Source of the DNA: Pontibacter litorisediminis
Lineage (GTDB): Bacteria; Bacteroidota; Bacteroidia; Cytophagales; Hymenobacteraceae
Reading direction: 5' to 3'
Assembly: GCF_029360645.1 (NCBI RefSeq)
Contig: NZ_JARDUA010000001.1
Coordinates: 682,001 to 746,000, forward strand
DNA length: 64,000 nt
This document shows positions 34,076 through 42,146 of this stretch, piece by piece. How positions within the stretch are numbered: the first letter of the stretch is position 1; every line of letters starts with the position of its first letter. The notes beneath the pieces were generated by a model that saw nothing but the letters and a program-made list of their open reading frames with translations, did no database searches and was not told where the DNA came from. The position numbers and the translations under genes were made by a program.

Positions 34076-34837
34076 ATGGTTACCATTTTTAAAGATACCA
34101 GCTACCTGAGCCAACGCGCCGCCGAGCTGTTTGTAGATGCCGCACAGGAGGCCGTGCAGAAAAACGGCCGCTTTGTGGTGGCCTTAACCGGTGGTTCCTC
34201 GCCAAAGCAACTGTACCAACTGCTCTCCCAGGAGCCTTACAGAGATCAGGTACCGTGGCAACAGACCTACGTGTTTTGGGGAGATGAGCGCTGGGTGCCT
34301 CTGACTGATGAGCGAAGCAACGCCAAAATGGCCAAAGAGCTGTTGCTCAATAAGGTGCCGGTGCCGCAGGAGCAAATCTTTCCGATGTGGGAAGACATGG
34401 CCCCGGAGGCGTATGCGCAAAAGTATGAGCAGCTACTAAAAGAGCTGTTCAATGATCAGGCACCTGCCTTCGACCTTATCCTTTTAGGCATGGGCGACGA
34501 TGGGCACACGGCCTCCTTGTTCCCGCACACCGAGGTGCTGGCCGAGCAGGAAAAATGGGTGGCGGCGTATTACCTGGAGCCGCAATCCATGCACCGCATC
34601 ACCCTTACAGCCCCGCTCATCAATCAGGCCAAACGCATTCTGTTCATGACCTTTGGAGAGAACAAGGCCAAGGCACTATACGAGGTGCTGGAGGGAGAGC
34701 GCAACCCGCAGGAGTACCCATCGCAACTCATCCAGCCACAGCCGGGAAGCGAAATCTATTGGTACGTGGACGACAAAGCCGCCTCGCGGCTGGAAAAGTA
34801 TAAATTAGGCTTTGGGCAGCGGACCCTTTATAAGTAA
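34076..34837 (+). CDS. pgl: 6-phosphogluconolactonase
   Basis: Hydrolyses 6-phosphogluconolactone to 6-phosphogluconate, linking zwf and gnd products. A 253-residue DevB-type (SugB/NagB-fold) enzyme: ALTGGSSPKQLYQLL (about 37-51), WGDERWVP (about 69-76) and GMGDDGHTASLFPHT (about 139-153) are the family signatures. Last gene of the operon and followed by a strong terminator. Confidence 0.96.
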   Translation: MVTIFKDTSYLSQRAAELFVDAAQEAVQKNGRFVVALTGGSSPKQLYQLLSQEPYRDQVPWQQTYVFWGDERWVPLTDERSNAKMAKELLLNKVPVPQEQIFPMWEDMAPEAYAQKYEQLLKELFNDQAPAFDLILLGMGDDGHTASLFPHTEVLAEQEKWVAAYYLEPQSMHRITLTAPLINQAKRILFMTFGENKAKALYEVLEGERNPQEYPSQLIQPQPGSEIYWYVDDKAASRLEKYKLGFGQRTLYK

Positions 34838-34907
34838 CAGCTGCTTCCGCGCTTGAATTTGCTATGTATACTTTCCGCTAAAGCAGCCCTTCTTTTACAA
34901 TCACCGG

Positions 34908-34942
34908 CAGCCTCTCTGCAAAAGCAGAGAGGCTGTCTTTTT
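34908..34942 (+). terminator. terminator of gnd-zwf-pgl operon
   Basis: Perfect 12-bp stem (CAGCCTCTCTGC / GCAGAGAGGCTG) with an AAAA loop, followed by a T-rich tract, 70 bp after the pgl stop. Confidence 0.9.
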
Positions 34943-35137
34943 ATACTTTGATTTATGCTTTCATTCATCAAATTAAGGGTATTCCCAAACCGATTTTGAT
35001 CTGAACAGCCATTGCCCGTCTCTGGTAAGAATAGGCTAAACCACAGCCTCCCACTGCTGAGGTTAAACGTTAGATCTCTTTTGTGATTTACTTTTACAGT
35101 TCGCCCCTCCCATATAAAATTTAGAGGGAGCTTTCTC
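34943..35137. other. gene-free stretch
   Basis: No coding or RNA feature seen between the pgl terminator and the composite repeat that starts near 35138. Confidence 0.35.
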
Positions 35138-35560
35138 TCTACCGGGTCTAACCACCCCTGCCCCTCAGAGCTGCGCTCGCTACCTACGAACTCGCGTTCT
35201 CGGTAGTTTAAGGAGGGGAGCTCAGTAGCTGCTTCGGCGAAAGTATAATTTTCATGGAGATCGGAGTAGTGTCAGCAGAAGTAGAGCCCCCCTCCCAGGA
35301 GGGGATATTCTGCATACAATTTCATCCCCTGCCCCTTCGAAGGAGATATAGTTTACGTTGCATAGTAAGCAGCTATCGAACCGATTCCCAGTCTTTGGGT
35401 TGAGCGCCTATGCGAGTTTTTCCGGTGCCGAGCGCGAGCGAGGCAGCCCGAGGCACGAGGGCAGGAAAAGCTCCCAGCGCGATGCCCTTATCGAGGGCCC
35501 CTACCCCCAAGACGAGCCCGCTCGGGCTGGAGAGCACCCAGGCAAGAGATGAAACGAGTC
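35138..35560. repeat. composite intergenic repeat, copy A
   Basis: Shares an ordered set of segments with 60170-60562: an ACCACCCCTxCCCCTC block, a GGAGGGGAG block, a GCAGCTATCGAA-type segment (35369-35380) and a 37-bp identical core at 35475-35511 (ending TCGAGGGCCCCTACCCCCAAG). Middle parts differ. Frames through it translate to LVLGVGALDKGIALG on the minus strand, the same nonsense peptide as in copy B, showing it is non-coding repeat DNA. Confidence 0.75.
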
Positions 35561-35720
35561 GCATGTAAGACTAGAGGATCAGCTGTAGCTAGTAAGGATA
35601 GCTTGTGTCCAGTTGCAGAAAGCTGAAGCAACATCACAAGCGGACACTGGCGATAAAGAAAAGGTAAAGCAAGTATAAACCGCTAAATTCAACCTGCGAA
35701 TAAGAACACCGTTCAACACC

Positions 35721-36548
35721 TTGAACCTAAACACTATACTCATGAGCTTAATCCTCACCAACACGTTAAACCTGGCCATAACCATCCTAAGCACTTGGGT
35801 TCTCCAAACTCTCGCACAACCGGAAACTGTGCAAGCGCAGGCCGCGCAAACAGCCCAACAGAAAGAGCCGCTGAAAGGCGCCTGGCAGCTAAGCGCCGGC
35901 ACCACACAATTCGTCTCCCTGCCCAAAGGGGCAACCGCTGTAGCCCTGATGGAAGACGGCTATTTTACCGTAGCTTACTTTGATGAAGCTGGCAAGAAAT
36001 TCATCGGTACGTACGGGGGCACCTATACTTTGCAGAACGGAAAGCTGACACAACACTTCGAGTATAACACCCTCGACACAACTACAGTAGGCACCTCCAA
36101 TACCCTCGGTTATACTTTAAAAGACGGGCAACTACAGCTGAAAGGCAGCAAGGTGGAGCAGACCTGGGCCAAGACCGATAAGAACAGCAACTCCCCGTTG
36201 GAAGGCACCTGGCGCATCACCGGCCGCGCTGGGGAGAACGGCAAAATCCAACCCATCCATACCTCCGGCACCCGCAAAACGCTTAAGATCCTTTCCGGTG
36301 ATCGTTTCCAGTGGATCGCCTTCGACAGCGGCACCAAAGCCTTTTCCGGCACCGGCGGTGGCACTTACACCGCCGACAACGGCACCTACACCGAACATAT
36401 TGAGTTCTTCTCCCGCGACTCCAGCCGCGTGGGAGCTAGCCTTGGCTTTAACTTCGAGGTGCAGGACGGCAAATGGCTTCACAGCGGCACCAGCAGCACG
36501 GGCAAGCCCATTAATGAGGTATGGGAGCGCCTCCAACAAGCCAAGTAG
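35721..36548 (+). CDS. secreted two-lobed lipocalin-like protein
   Basis: A 275-residue protein with a hydrophobic N-terminus (about 8-32, signal or anchor) and two related beta-rich lobes. Lobe one begins LKGAWQLSAG (about 51) with GKKFIGTYGGTYTLQNGKLTQH; lobe two begins LEGTWRITGRAGENG (about 155) with TKAFSGTGGGTYTADNGTYTEH. The G-T/A-W start and G-G-T-Y repeats recall lipocalin-like DUF4488-type secreted proteins of Bacteroidota. Ligand unknown. An upstream in-frame Met choice (Met1 or Met8) does not affect the mature protein. Confidence 0.75.
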   Translation: MNLNTILMSLILTNTLNLAITILSTWVLQTLAQPETVQAQAAQTAQQKEPLKGAWQLSAGTTQFVSLPKGATAVALMEDGYFTVAYFDEAGKKFIGTYGGTYTLQNGKLTQHFEYNTLDTTTVGTSNTLGYTLKDGQLQLKGSKVEQTWAKTDKNSNSPLEGTWRITGRAGENGKIQPIHTSGTRKTLKILSGDRFQWIAFDSGTKAFSGTGGGTYTADNGTYTEHIEFFSRDSSRVGASLGFNFEVQDGKWLHSGTSSTGKPINEVWERLQQAK

Positions 36549-36682
36549 CCAGTGTCCTGAAAAATAAAATCACACTTTAAAGCCACAAAGTGCAGATTTA
36601 TAAATTATTTACCGTACCTTGTAGCAAATAATGAACAAATATCCCTTCCTGTTTGTAGTAGGGGTATAATAATCAAATCAAC

Positions 36683-36874
36683 ATGAATCAAGGAACAGTA
36701 AAATTCTTTAATGACGAGAAAGGATTCGGCTTTATTAAAGAAACAAATTCAGGTCAGGAGTATTTCGTACACGTAACAGGTCTGATCGACGAAATCAGAG
36801 AGAACGATGAAGTTACTTTTGAGCTTAAAGAAGGAAGAAAAGGGCTGAACGCCGTGAATGTTAAGCGCGTTTAG
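36683..36874 (+). CDS. cold-shock protein (CspA family)
   Basis: A 63-residue single cold-shock domain that binds single-stranded nucleic acid as an RNA chaperone. RNP1 is KGFGFI (about 13-18) and RNP2 is YFVHV (about 27-31); the N-terminal GTVKFFN and C-terminal GLNAVNV are standard. A leader of about 130 nt separates it from the previous gene, compatible with the long structured 5' UTR of cold-shock mRNAs. It ends in a strong terminator. Confidence 0.95.
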   Translation: MNQGTVKFFNDEKGFGFIKETNSGQEYFVHVTGLIDEIRENDEVTFELKEGRKGLNAVNVKRV

Positions 36875-36900
36875 TTTTAACATAAGATCATCCTGAAGAA

Positions 36901-36926
36901 GCCCCGCCTCGAGCGGGGCTTTTTTA
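36901..36926 (+). terminator. terminator of first cold-shock gene
   Basis: GCCCCGC (36901-36907), 5-nt loop, GCGGGGC (36913-36919), followed by TTTTTTA. Confidence 0.92.
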
Positions 36927-36979
36927 TTTAACCGCAGAAAACCCGCTGCCTCCGTATCGTATAAGATAATACAACCTTT

Positions 36980-37207
36980 ATGAACAGAAAATATATTGTG
37001 GACCCTACTACTCGCGAGTACCTATGCATTGCCCTCAGAAAAGGACAGGATTGGGTGCCCAACAACCAGGAAGCCTTGAAGGAGTTCATGAGCTCGCGCG
37101 CCGAGGAATCCAATGCCGAAGAAACGCTTGTTACGGGCGAGTTCAACGACAATACTTTTTTCGAGAAGTGGATTCGCAACGGCACTAACTATATGTTCCA
37201 GTACTAA
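36980..37207 (+). CDS. small hypothetical protein (75 aa)
   Basis: An unrecognised acidic 75-residue cytoplasmic protein (begins MNRKYIVDPTTREYLCIALR, contains SSRAEESNAEETL and ends NYMFQY) between two cold-shock genes in the same direction, 70 bp before the second. Location suggests joint expression with the downstream cold-shock gene, but I can assign no function. Confidence 0.6.
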   Translation: MNRKYIVDPTTREYLCIALRKGQDWVPNNQEALKEFMSSRAEESNAEETLVTGEFNDNTFFEKWIRNGTNYMFQY

Positions 37208-37277
37208 TGCAGCCACACGCTGCCTTCGGCCGGAGCACAATTAAGTATACAACATAACAAAAACGTAAAAAAAATAT

Positions 37278-37733
37278 ATGGGAAGATCACAGGAAACTTT
37301 CAGCAAAAAAGAAAAAGAGAAGAAACGCCTGAAGAAGAGGCAGGATAAGGAGCAAAAAAAAGAAGAGCGCAAGGTTGCCAACTCTAAAGGCCAGAGCCTG
37401 GATGATATGCTGGCGTATGTGGATGACGAAGGCAACATCACCTCTACCCCACCAGATCCAACCAAGAAAAAGAAAGAGGTGAAACAGGAGGAGATCCAGA
37501 TAGGCGTGCCCAAGCAGGAGGACCTGGACCCGGCTGACCTGATCCGCACAGGAACGGTGACGTTCTTTAACACATCCAAAGGATACGGCTTTATTAAGGA
37601 TAGCGACACGCAGGAAAGCATCTTCGTGCACCAGAATGAAGTAAGCGGCACGATAAAGGAGAATGACAAAGTAACGTTTGAGGTGGAGAAAGGACCCAAA
37701 GGCCTGAACGCCGTAAACGTGAAAACCGCTTAG
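37278..37733 (+). CDS. cold-shock domain protein with charged N-terminal extension
   Basis: A 151-residue protein whose last 65 residues are a cold-shock domain (GTVTFFN near 92, RNP1 KGYGFI near 101, RNP2 IFVHQ near 115, ending GLNAVNV). Residues 1-35 are almost entirely Lys/Glu/Arg (KKEKEKKRLKKRQDKEQKK), predicted as a basic helix or coiled coil. An acidic linker with DDMLAYVDDEGNI follows. The extension probably modifies RNA or ribosome binding. Similar extended Csps occur in Bacteroidota. Terminator follows. Confidence 0.92.
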   Translation: MGRSQETFSKKEKEKKRLKKRQDKEQKKEERKVANSKGQSLDDMLAYVDDEGNITSTPPDPTKKKKEVKQEEIQIGVPKQEDLDPADLIRTGTVTFFNTSKGYGFIKDSDTQESIFVHQNEVSGTIKENDKVTFEVEKGPKGLNAVNVKTA

Positions 37734-37781
37734 GCACTTTAGGCATAACGCCATCTACGCAGGAGAAGTATGTAAGCAGTT

Positions 37782-37805
37782 GGTGCCCCCTGGGCACCTT
37801 TTTTT
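37782..37805 (+). terminator. terminator of second cold-shock gene
   Basis: GGTGCCC (37782-37788), 3-nt loop, GGGCACC (37792-37798), then a run of seven T. Confidence 0.9.
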
Positions 37806-37963
37806 ATGTTCCGCCCCCAAGGCGCCATTACAACTCAGCCCTTAGGCAGCGCCACGCGAAGCCCCCACTTTCAACATATATTTTACTATCAGCGTATTAC
37901 CAACACCACCTGTGCGCAGGTGGCCGAAACGCAGTAAAACTATGGAAAAAACAACCTAAAAAG

Positions 37964-38167
37964 ATGGCTGAAATCAATATTGAACGGAAAAAGAAACCGA
38001 TGTGGCCCTGGATCCTGCTGTTGCTGGTGATCATAGGGCTTATTGCCTGGGCACTGTATGAACTCACTAACGAACCTGATGAAGTGGAGTATGAGGAGGC
38101 CCCTGCCACCGGTATGGTGATTCCTGCCACAGCGCAGCCTGCCTCACATTTAATCCTGAAAGTATAA
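37964..38167 (+). CDS. small single-pass membrane protein
   Basis: A 67-residue protein with a basic N-terminus (ERKKKP), one transmembrane segment (about 14-33, WPWILLLLVIIGLIAWALY) and an acidic tail outside. No family recognised. It ends 16 bp before a PRC-barrel gene and is probably co-expressed. A five-codon leader frame (MEKTT, 37942-37959) lies directly upstream. Confidence 0.7.
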   Translation: MAEINIERKKKPMWPWILLLLVIIGLIAWALYELTNEPDEVEYEEAPATGMVIPATAQPASHLILKV

Positions 38168-38183
38168 TAATAACGATAAAGCT

Positions 38184-38945
38184 ATGGCTAACTATGATTA
38201 TGAACATGAGCGCCTGGTTCCGCTGAGCGCCATGAAGGACTATAAAATCGCCAAAGACAACCCGGATGTACTGGGCTGGCGAGTAATTGGTGCCGACGGC
38301 GAGAGCCTGGGCATGGTAAGGGACCTGATCGTGGACACACAGGCCATGAAGGCGCGCTACCTCAGCGTGGTAGCAGACCGCAGGTTCTTTAACGCCGGCG
38401 ACGACCAGCAGTTGCTGATACCTATCGGCGTGGCGGCCCTGGACAAAAAAGGCAAAAAGGTGTTTGTGTCGGCAATAGACTCGAACTCCGTTGGGAATTA
38501 TCCTATTTACCCGGGAGGCCCGATCACGGAGGATTATGAGTACCAGGTGCGGGATACGCTGCAGCGCTCCCATCGCGACACGCTCGGCACAACAGAGGAC
38601 CACAGGGCAGAGTTTGACGAGGCCCTGAACGAACAAAGGACACGGCCAAGCACCATCACCCCTGACTTTTACAACGACGCCTCCTTCGATGAAAACCGTT
38701 TTTATACGTCGGACCAGGAGGTGTACCGCGAAAAGATCTACTCCACCCGCGATCATGACAGCGTACACGGTCATGACAAAGCAGAGGAGCACCCGACACC
38801 GGAGGAGCTGCACCGGGACGACAGAAGACCTGCATCAGTGGAGGACTCCATCGCTACCATTGAGCGGCTGGAAAACCTGCGGGAGCGGGGCTCCATCACA
38901 GAGGAAGAATTCATACTTCTGAAAAAGCGGGCCCTGAACCTGTAA
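38184..38945 (+). CDS. PRC-barrel protein with C-terminal SHOCT domain
   Basis: A 253-residue soluble protein. Residues about 10-100 form a PRC barrel (GWRVIGADGESLGMVRDLIVDTQ and RYLSVVAD landmarks). The middle is charged and low complexity. The last 30 residues (IERLENLRERGSITEEEF-L-L) are a SHOCT motif, a short oligomerisation helix pair. PRC-barrel proteins of this type are linked to stress and photosynthetic-complex assembly; here the role is unknown. Pairing with the small membrane protein 16 bp upstream suggests a membrane-associated stress function. A terminator follows. Confidence 0.88.
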   Translation: MANYDYEHERLVPLSAMKDYKIAKDNPDVLGWRVIGADGESLGMVRDLIVDTQAMKARYLSVVADRRFFNAGDDQQLLIPIGVAALDKKGKKVFVSAIDSNSVGNYPIYPGGPITEDYEYQVRDTLQRSHRDTLGTTEDHRAEFDEALNEQRTRPSTITPDFYNDASFDENRFYTSDQEVYREKIYSTRDHDSVHGHDKAEEHPTPEELHRDDRRPASVEDSIATIERLENLRERGSITEEEFILLKKRALNL

Positions 38946-39008
38946 GCCTGTGTACAGCGCCGGAGCAAGGGCCAAGCAGGCCTGAGGCATAGTTATGAAC
39001 TACAATTC

Positions 39009-39044
39009 CAGTGCGGGTGCATACTGTGCCCGCACTGTTTTTTT
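39009..39044 (+). terminator. terminator after PRC-barrel gene
   Basis: CAGTGCGGG (39009-39017) and CCCGCACTG (39029-39037) with an 11-nt loop, followed by seven T. Confidence 0.9.
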
Positions 39045-39055
39045 AGTAGAATCTG

Positions 39056-39085
39056 TACTTTCGTACCGAAAGTATACCTATACTT
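39056..39085 (+). promoter_or_regulatory. promoter-like box and inverted heptamer before Crp/Fnr gene
   Basis: TACTTTCG (39056-39063) resembles a -7 box. It is followed by AAGTATA-CC-TATACTT (39070-39085), a perfect inverted pair of the over-represented heptamer, ending 25 bp before the regulator start. Possible autoregulatory site; inference from position. Confidence 0.4.
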
Positions 39086-39110
39086 GAGATACCTTACCAA
39101 CAAGAAAACT

Positions 39111-39758
39111 ATGGAATTCCTGAACAGAGACGAGGTTCAGAAACAGTTCCCTCAGCTGGAGCAGCCGCTCCTGGAGGAGATACTGGCACAAAGCACCGTC
39201 CGGCAATTGGAGGAGGGCGAGGAAGCGCTGCGCACCGGCCAGTACATCAAGTCCACCATTCTGCTGCTAAGCGGCCTGCTGAAAGTATACCGTGAGGACG
39301 AGGATGGCAACGAGTTTTTGATGTACTACCTGGAGCCCGGCGATGCCTGCGCCCTGTCTATGATGTGCACGGCCCGCAACGAGCAAAGCCAGATAAAAGC
39401 GAAAGCCGTTACCCCGGCCGAGGTTATCCTGCTGCCTTCGCACCTGTCTGAGTTATGGCTGGCCAAGTATAAAAGCTGGCACAACTTCGTGATTGCTTCT
39501 TACCGCCAGCGGTTTGAGGAGCTGCTGCAAACCCTCGACAGCATTGCCTTCAAAGGACTGGACGAGCGCCTGCTCTTCTACCTGAGGCGCCACGTGAAGG
39601 TGAGCGGCAAGGAGATACGCCTCTCCCACCAGCAGATCGCCGACGAGCTCAACAGTTCCCGCGAGGTAATATCACGCCTCCTGAAAAAGCTGGAGCAAAC
39701 AAGGGCGCTTACCCTGCACCGCAACTATATCGAGGTCCACGACCTGGACAGAACCTGA
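39111..39758 (+). CDS. Crp/Fnr family transcriptional regulator
   Basis: From the Met at 39111 (MEFLNRDEV; frame open 9 codons further up) the product has 215 residues. The N-terminal cyclic-nucleotide-binding-like jelly roll runs about 20-120 (STILLLSGLLKVYREDEDGNE, then YLEPGDACALSMMC), followed by the dimer helix and a winged HTH near 165-190 (SHQQIADELNSSREVISRLLKKLE). Fnr-type iron-sulfur Cys clusters are absent. It precedes a TauE/SafE gene whose upstream region carries a Crp-type palindrome, so it probably regulates that neighbour. Confidence 0.92.
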   Translation: MEFLNRDEVQKQFPQLEQPLLEEILAQSTVRQLEEGEEALRTGQYIKSTILLLSGLLKVYREDEDGNEFLMYYLEPGDACALSMMCTARNEQSQIKAKAVTPAEVILLPSHLSELWLAKYKSWHNFVIASYRQRFEELLQTLDSIAFKGLDERLLFYLRRHVKVSGKEIRLSHQQIADELNSSREVISRLLKKLEQTRALTLHRNYIEVHDLDRT

Positions 39759-39900
39759 GCCATGGAGCACCCAGGCATCGGCAAAGGGATATTTTCTCTT
39801 TGACCATTAGCGCCGCCAAGCTCCTTATTCTTTAAGAGGTATGGAGGTGAAGGTCAAACCAGGAGTTAAAATGCGCGCCTCTCTACCCTACCCCTGCCAC

Positions 39901-39916
39901 TGTGACTCTTGTCACA
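39901..39916 (+). promoter_or_regulatory. Crp/Fnr-type operator TGTGA-N6-TCACA
   Basis: TGTGACTCTTGTCACA is a perfect copy of the classical Crp half-site pair with 6-nt spacer. It lies 58 bp upstream of the TauE/SafE start and 143 bp after the stop of the adjacent Crp/Fnr regulator. Binding by that regulator is inferred. Confidence 0.7.
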
Positions 39917-39974
39917 GACACAGCGTACAGGCGGATGTACCTTTGCAGGAGTACTAATTATACACAAAACACCC

Positions 39975-40835
39975 ATGGAAACACTTGGATACATCGCTGC
40001 CATGCTCATAGGCCTCTCACTCGGGCTCATCGGCGGGGGCGGCTCAATACTTACGGTGCCTGTGCTGGTCTACCTCATTGGCTTAAGCCCGGTCCTTTCC
40101 ACGGCCTACTCGCTCTTTATTGTGGGCCTTACGAGCTTGGTGGGGGCCTGGAAGTTTTACAATAAAGGGCTGGTGAGCCTCAAAACTGCTGTGGTATTTG
40201 GCTTGCCATCCATTGCGGCGGTTTATACCACGCGCCGCTGGCTTGTGCCGGCCATACCTGAGAGGATTTTCTCGGTTGGGGACCTTGTGGTATCTAAAGG
40301 AATGCTGCTGATGCTGCTCTTCGCAGGGCTGATGGTGTTCGCCTCTGTCTCCATGATCCGCCGGAAAAAGGAGGCTCCGGCTGAGCCAGTGGATGCAGTG
40401 GACGAGAACATAGACACAGACCTGCAGGTGGAAGAAGCAACTCCAAGACAAACTCACCCGGAGCTAAAACTCAACTATGGCGGCATATTGGCCGAGGGCC
40501 TGGTGGTGGGCACGCTCACCGGTCTGGTGGGGGCAGGCGGGGGCTTCTTGATCATCCCGGCGCTGGTGCTCTTCAGCAGGCTCGACATGAAAATGGCCGT
40601 GGGCACTTCCCTGCTTATCATCGCAGCCAAGTCCCTCATCGGGTTTATGGGCGATATCTACAACTATGACATCGATTGGCTTTTCCTGTCTATTTTCTCC
40701 TCCATCTCCGTTGTGGGCATATTTATCGGCTCCTTTCTATCCTCCAGAATACCCGCCGATAAGCTGAAGTCCTCCTTCGGGTGGTTTGTGCTCTTCATGG
40801 GCCTCTACATTATCGGCAAGGAGCTGTTCTTTTAA
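39975..40835 (+). CDS. TauE/SafE family membrane transporter
   Basis: From [11 protein letters not shown] (39975) the protein has 286 residues; a longer TTG-started frame would overlap the Crp-type palindrome and is rejected. It shows the two inverted TauE repeats: [21 protein letters not shown] near 15-35 and [20 protein letters not shown] near 185-205, with about eight membrane segments and a hydrophilic acidic loop (about 130-165). The family exports sulfite, sulfoacetate or related anions; substrate unproven. Control by the preceding Crp/Fnr regulator through 39901-39916 is likely. Confidence 0.9.
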   Translation: METLGYIAAMLIGLSLGLIGGGGSILTVPVLVYLIGLSPVLSTAYSLFIVGLTSLVGAWKFYNKGLVSLKTAVVFGLPSIAAVYTTRRWLVPAIPERIFSVGDLVVSKGMLLMLLFAGLMVFASVSMIRRKKEAPAEPVDAVDENIDTDLQVEEATPRQTHPELKLNYGGILAEGLVVGTLTGLVGAGGGFLIIPALVLFSRLDMKMAVGTSLLIIAAKSLIGFMGDIYNYDIDWLFLSIFSSISVVGIFIGSFLSSRIPADKLKSSFGWFVLFMGLYIIGKELFF

Positions 40836-40970
40836 CCTGCTCTGGTCTCTCACAACTAGCTGATGCCACTGAAGGCAGCCCACGCACCTGGGCAAGAGGA
40901 AATACGCCTGTATAGGCTTTTGATAATCTAATAATGCCTATATTTACAGCAGACACCAACTAACAACAGC

Positions 40971-41408
40971 ATGTATACAGGAATACAGCATTTACACTCC
41001 TATTTGAGCTACCTCGTACTGTTAGGCCTGCTCATCAGTTTTGTGGCCGCGCTCGCTGGCTGGTTTGGCAACAAGGCTTTTTCCGACAAAGACAGAAAAC
41101 TTGGCCTGCTGGGCCTAATCCCGGTGCACCTGCAGTGGGTGATTGGGGTGATCCTATACTTTGTGTCGCCACTGGGAATGAGCAACTTCTCGGGCGAGGC
41201 AATGGGTGACTCTGTTTCCAGGCTTTACATACTGGAGCACCCGCTAACCATGATCATCGCGGTGATCCTGATCACCGTAGGCTACTCCCGCGCCAAGCGC
41301 CAGATCGGCACCGACAACAGAGGCTTCAAGAGCATTGCCATCTTCTACGGCATCGGTCTGTTCCTGATCCTGCTGCGCATTCCGTGGAATGCCTGGCCAG
41401 GCAACTAA
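40971..41408 (+). CDS. four-helix membrane protein, uncharacterised
   Basis: A 145-residue integral membrane protein with four hydrophobic segments (about 13-33, 48-67, 88-106, 119-138) and His residues in the first two helices and in EHPLTMI, typical of small proteins annotated cytochrome-b-like in Bacteroidota. Whether it binds heme cannot be decided. It has its own terminator. Confidence 0.75.
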   Translation: MYTGIQHLHSYLSYLVLLGLLISFVAALAGWFGNKAFSDKDRKLGLLGLIPVHLQWVIGVILYFVSPLGMSNFSGEAMGDSVSRLYILEHPLTMIIAVILITVGYSRAKRQIGTDNRGFKSIAIFYGIGLFLILLRIPWNAWPGN

Positions 41409-41426
41409 GCCAGCCCGAAACGCCTA

Positions 41427-41467
41427 AACAGCCGCTTTGCCTTCTGGTGGAGCGGCTGTTTTTTTAT
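41427..41467 (+). terminator. terminator after four-helix membrane protein
   Basis: AACAGCCGCT (41427-41436) and AGCGGCTGTT (41451-41460) with a 14-nt loop, followed by T-rich sequence. Confidence 0.88.
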
Positions 41468-41832
41468 CCCCTCCTGCCCTCCCTGGAAAACCTTATGGCG
41501 TTATGTGCCTGTGCTGAAGAGCCCTTCCTGCACCGGCCAATACAGTGGCTGTCCCCTCAGCGGAAGCTATGATTAGTACAAAAATGTAGCACCCATACGC
41601 TTCTTCACTAAAAAAGGTTTGGCATGCGCAATAATAAATTTATATATAGGGTTTAGAAAATAACTGCAGCACGAGCTTGGGCCTGCCGCCAATTCCGCTG
41701 TTCCGGCTTGTGTTACCTGTGGCCTTTGCCACATTTAATACCCAGCAGGTTGTTGGTGAGCAAACCAGCAGCGGCAAAAGCAGGCGCATTAGAACCTAAC
41801 GGGGCAGATTTTACAATGATTAGCGTACCACA
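41468..41832. other. gene-free stretch
   Basis: No coding frame or RNA gene is supported here; the right end presumably holds the promoter of the small gene at 41833. Confidence 0.35.
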
Positions 41833-42075
41833 ATGATTACTTTTATACTTACCCTTATCAGCATTTTCGGAACCTTAACAATTGTAGCGTACCTGAGGCA
41901 GGTAGAGGACAGGATGCCCGAACTGCTGAAGCAAATGGAGGAGCCGGAGTGCCCGATTTGCCACCTCCCGCACCACTCAAAAAGGCACCGAAAAATGCGC
42001 CACAGCCTCGGGAAAATAAAGCGCTTCTACCGCCGCAAGGCAAGCACTATACGGCAGCACAAAAGCGCAAAGTAA
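41833..42075 (+). CDS. small membrane protein with CxxC motif (80 aa)
   Basis: An unrecognised protein with one N-terminal hydrophobic segment (about 2-20), an acidic patch, a CPICHLPHH motif (about 41-49) that could coordinate zinc, and a strongly basic tail. Size, membrane start and gapless flanks make it plausible as a gene, but no family supports it. Confidence 0.5.
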   Translation: MITFILTLISIFGTLTIVAYLRQVEDRMPELLKQMEEPECPICHLPHHSKRHRKMRHSLGKIKRFYRRKASTIRQHKSAK

Positions 42076-42146
42076 AGGCTGGCAGTCCTACCGCAGGACC
42101 GGCGTTATGGTGTAGCACCAGTCCGCAGCATACTCCCGGCCCCTTC

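Noticed and set aside
35373..35564. 63-codon reverse frame with GALDKGIAL peptide
   Set aside because: Same peptide arises from the second repeat copy at 60367-60702; it is translated repeat DNA, not a gene.
38067..38813. 248-codon reverse frame over the small membrane and PRC-barrel genes
   Set aside because: Both forward genes have recognisable features and a terminator; reverse frame has none.
39909..39974. TTG-initiated extension of the TauE/SafE protein
   Set aside because: Would begin inside the Crp-type palindrome and adds a non-membrane segment absent from the family.
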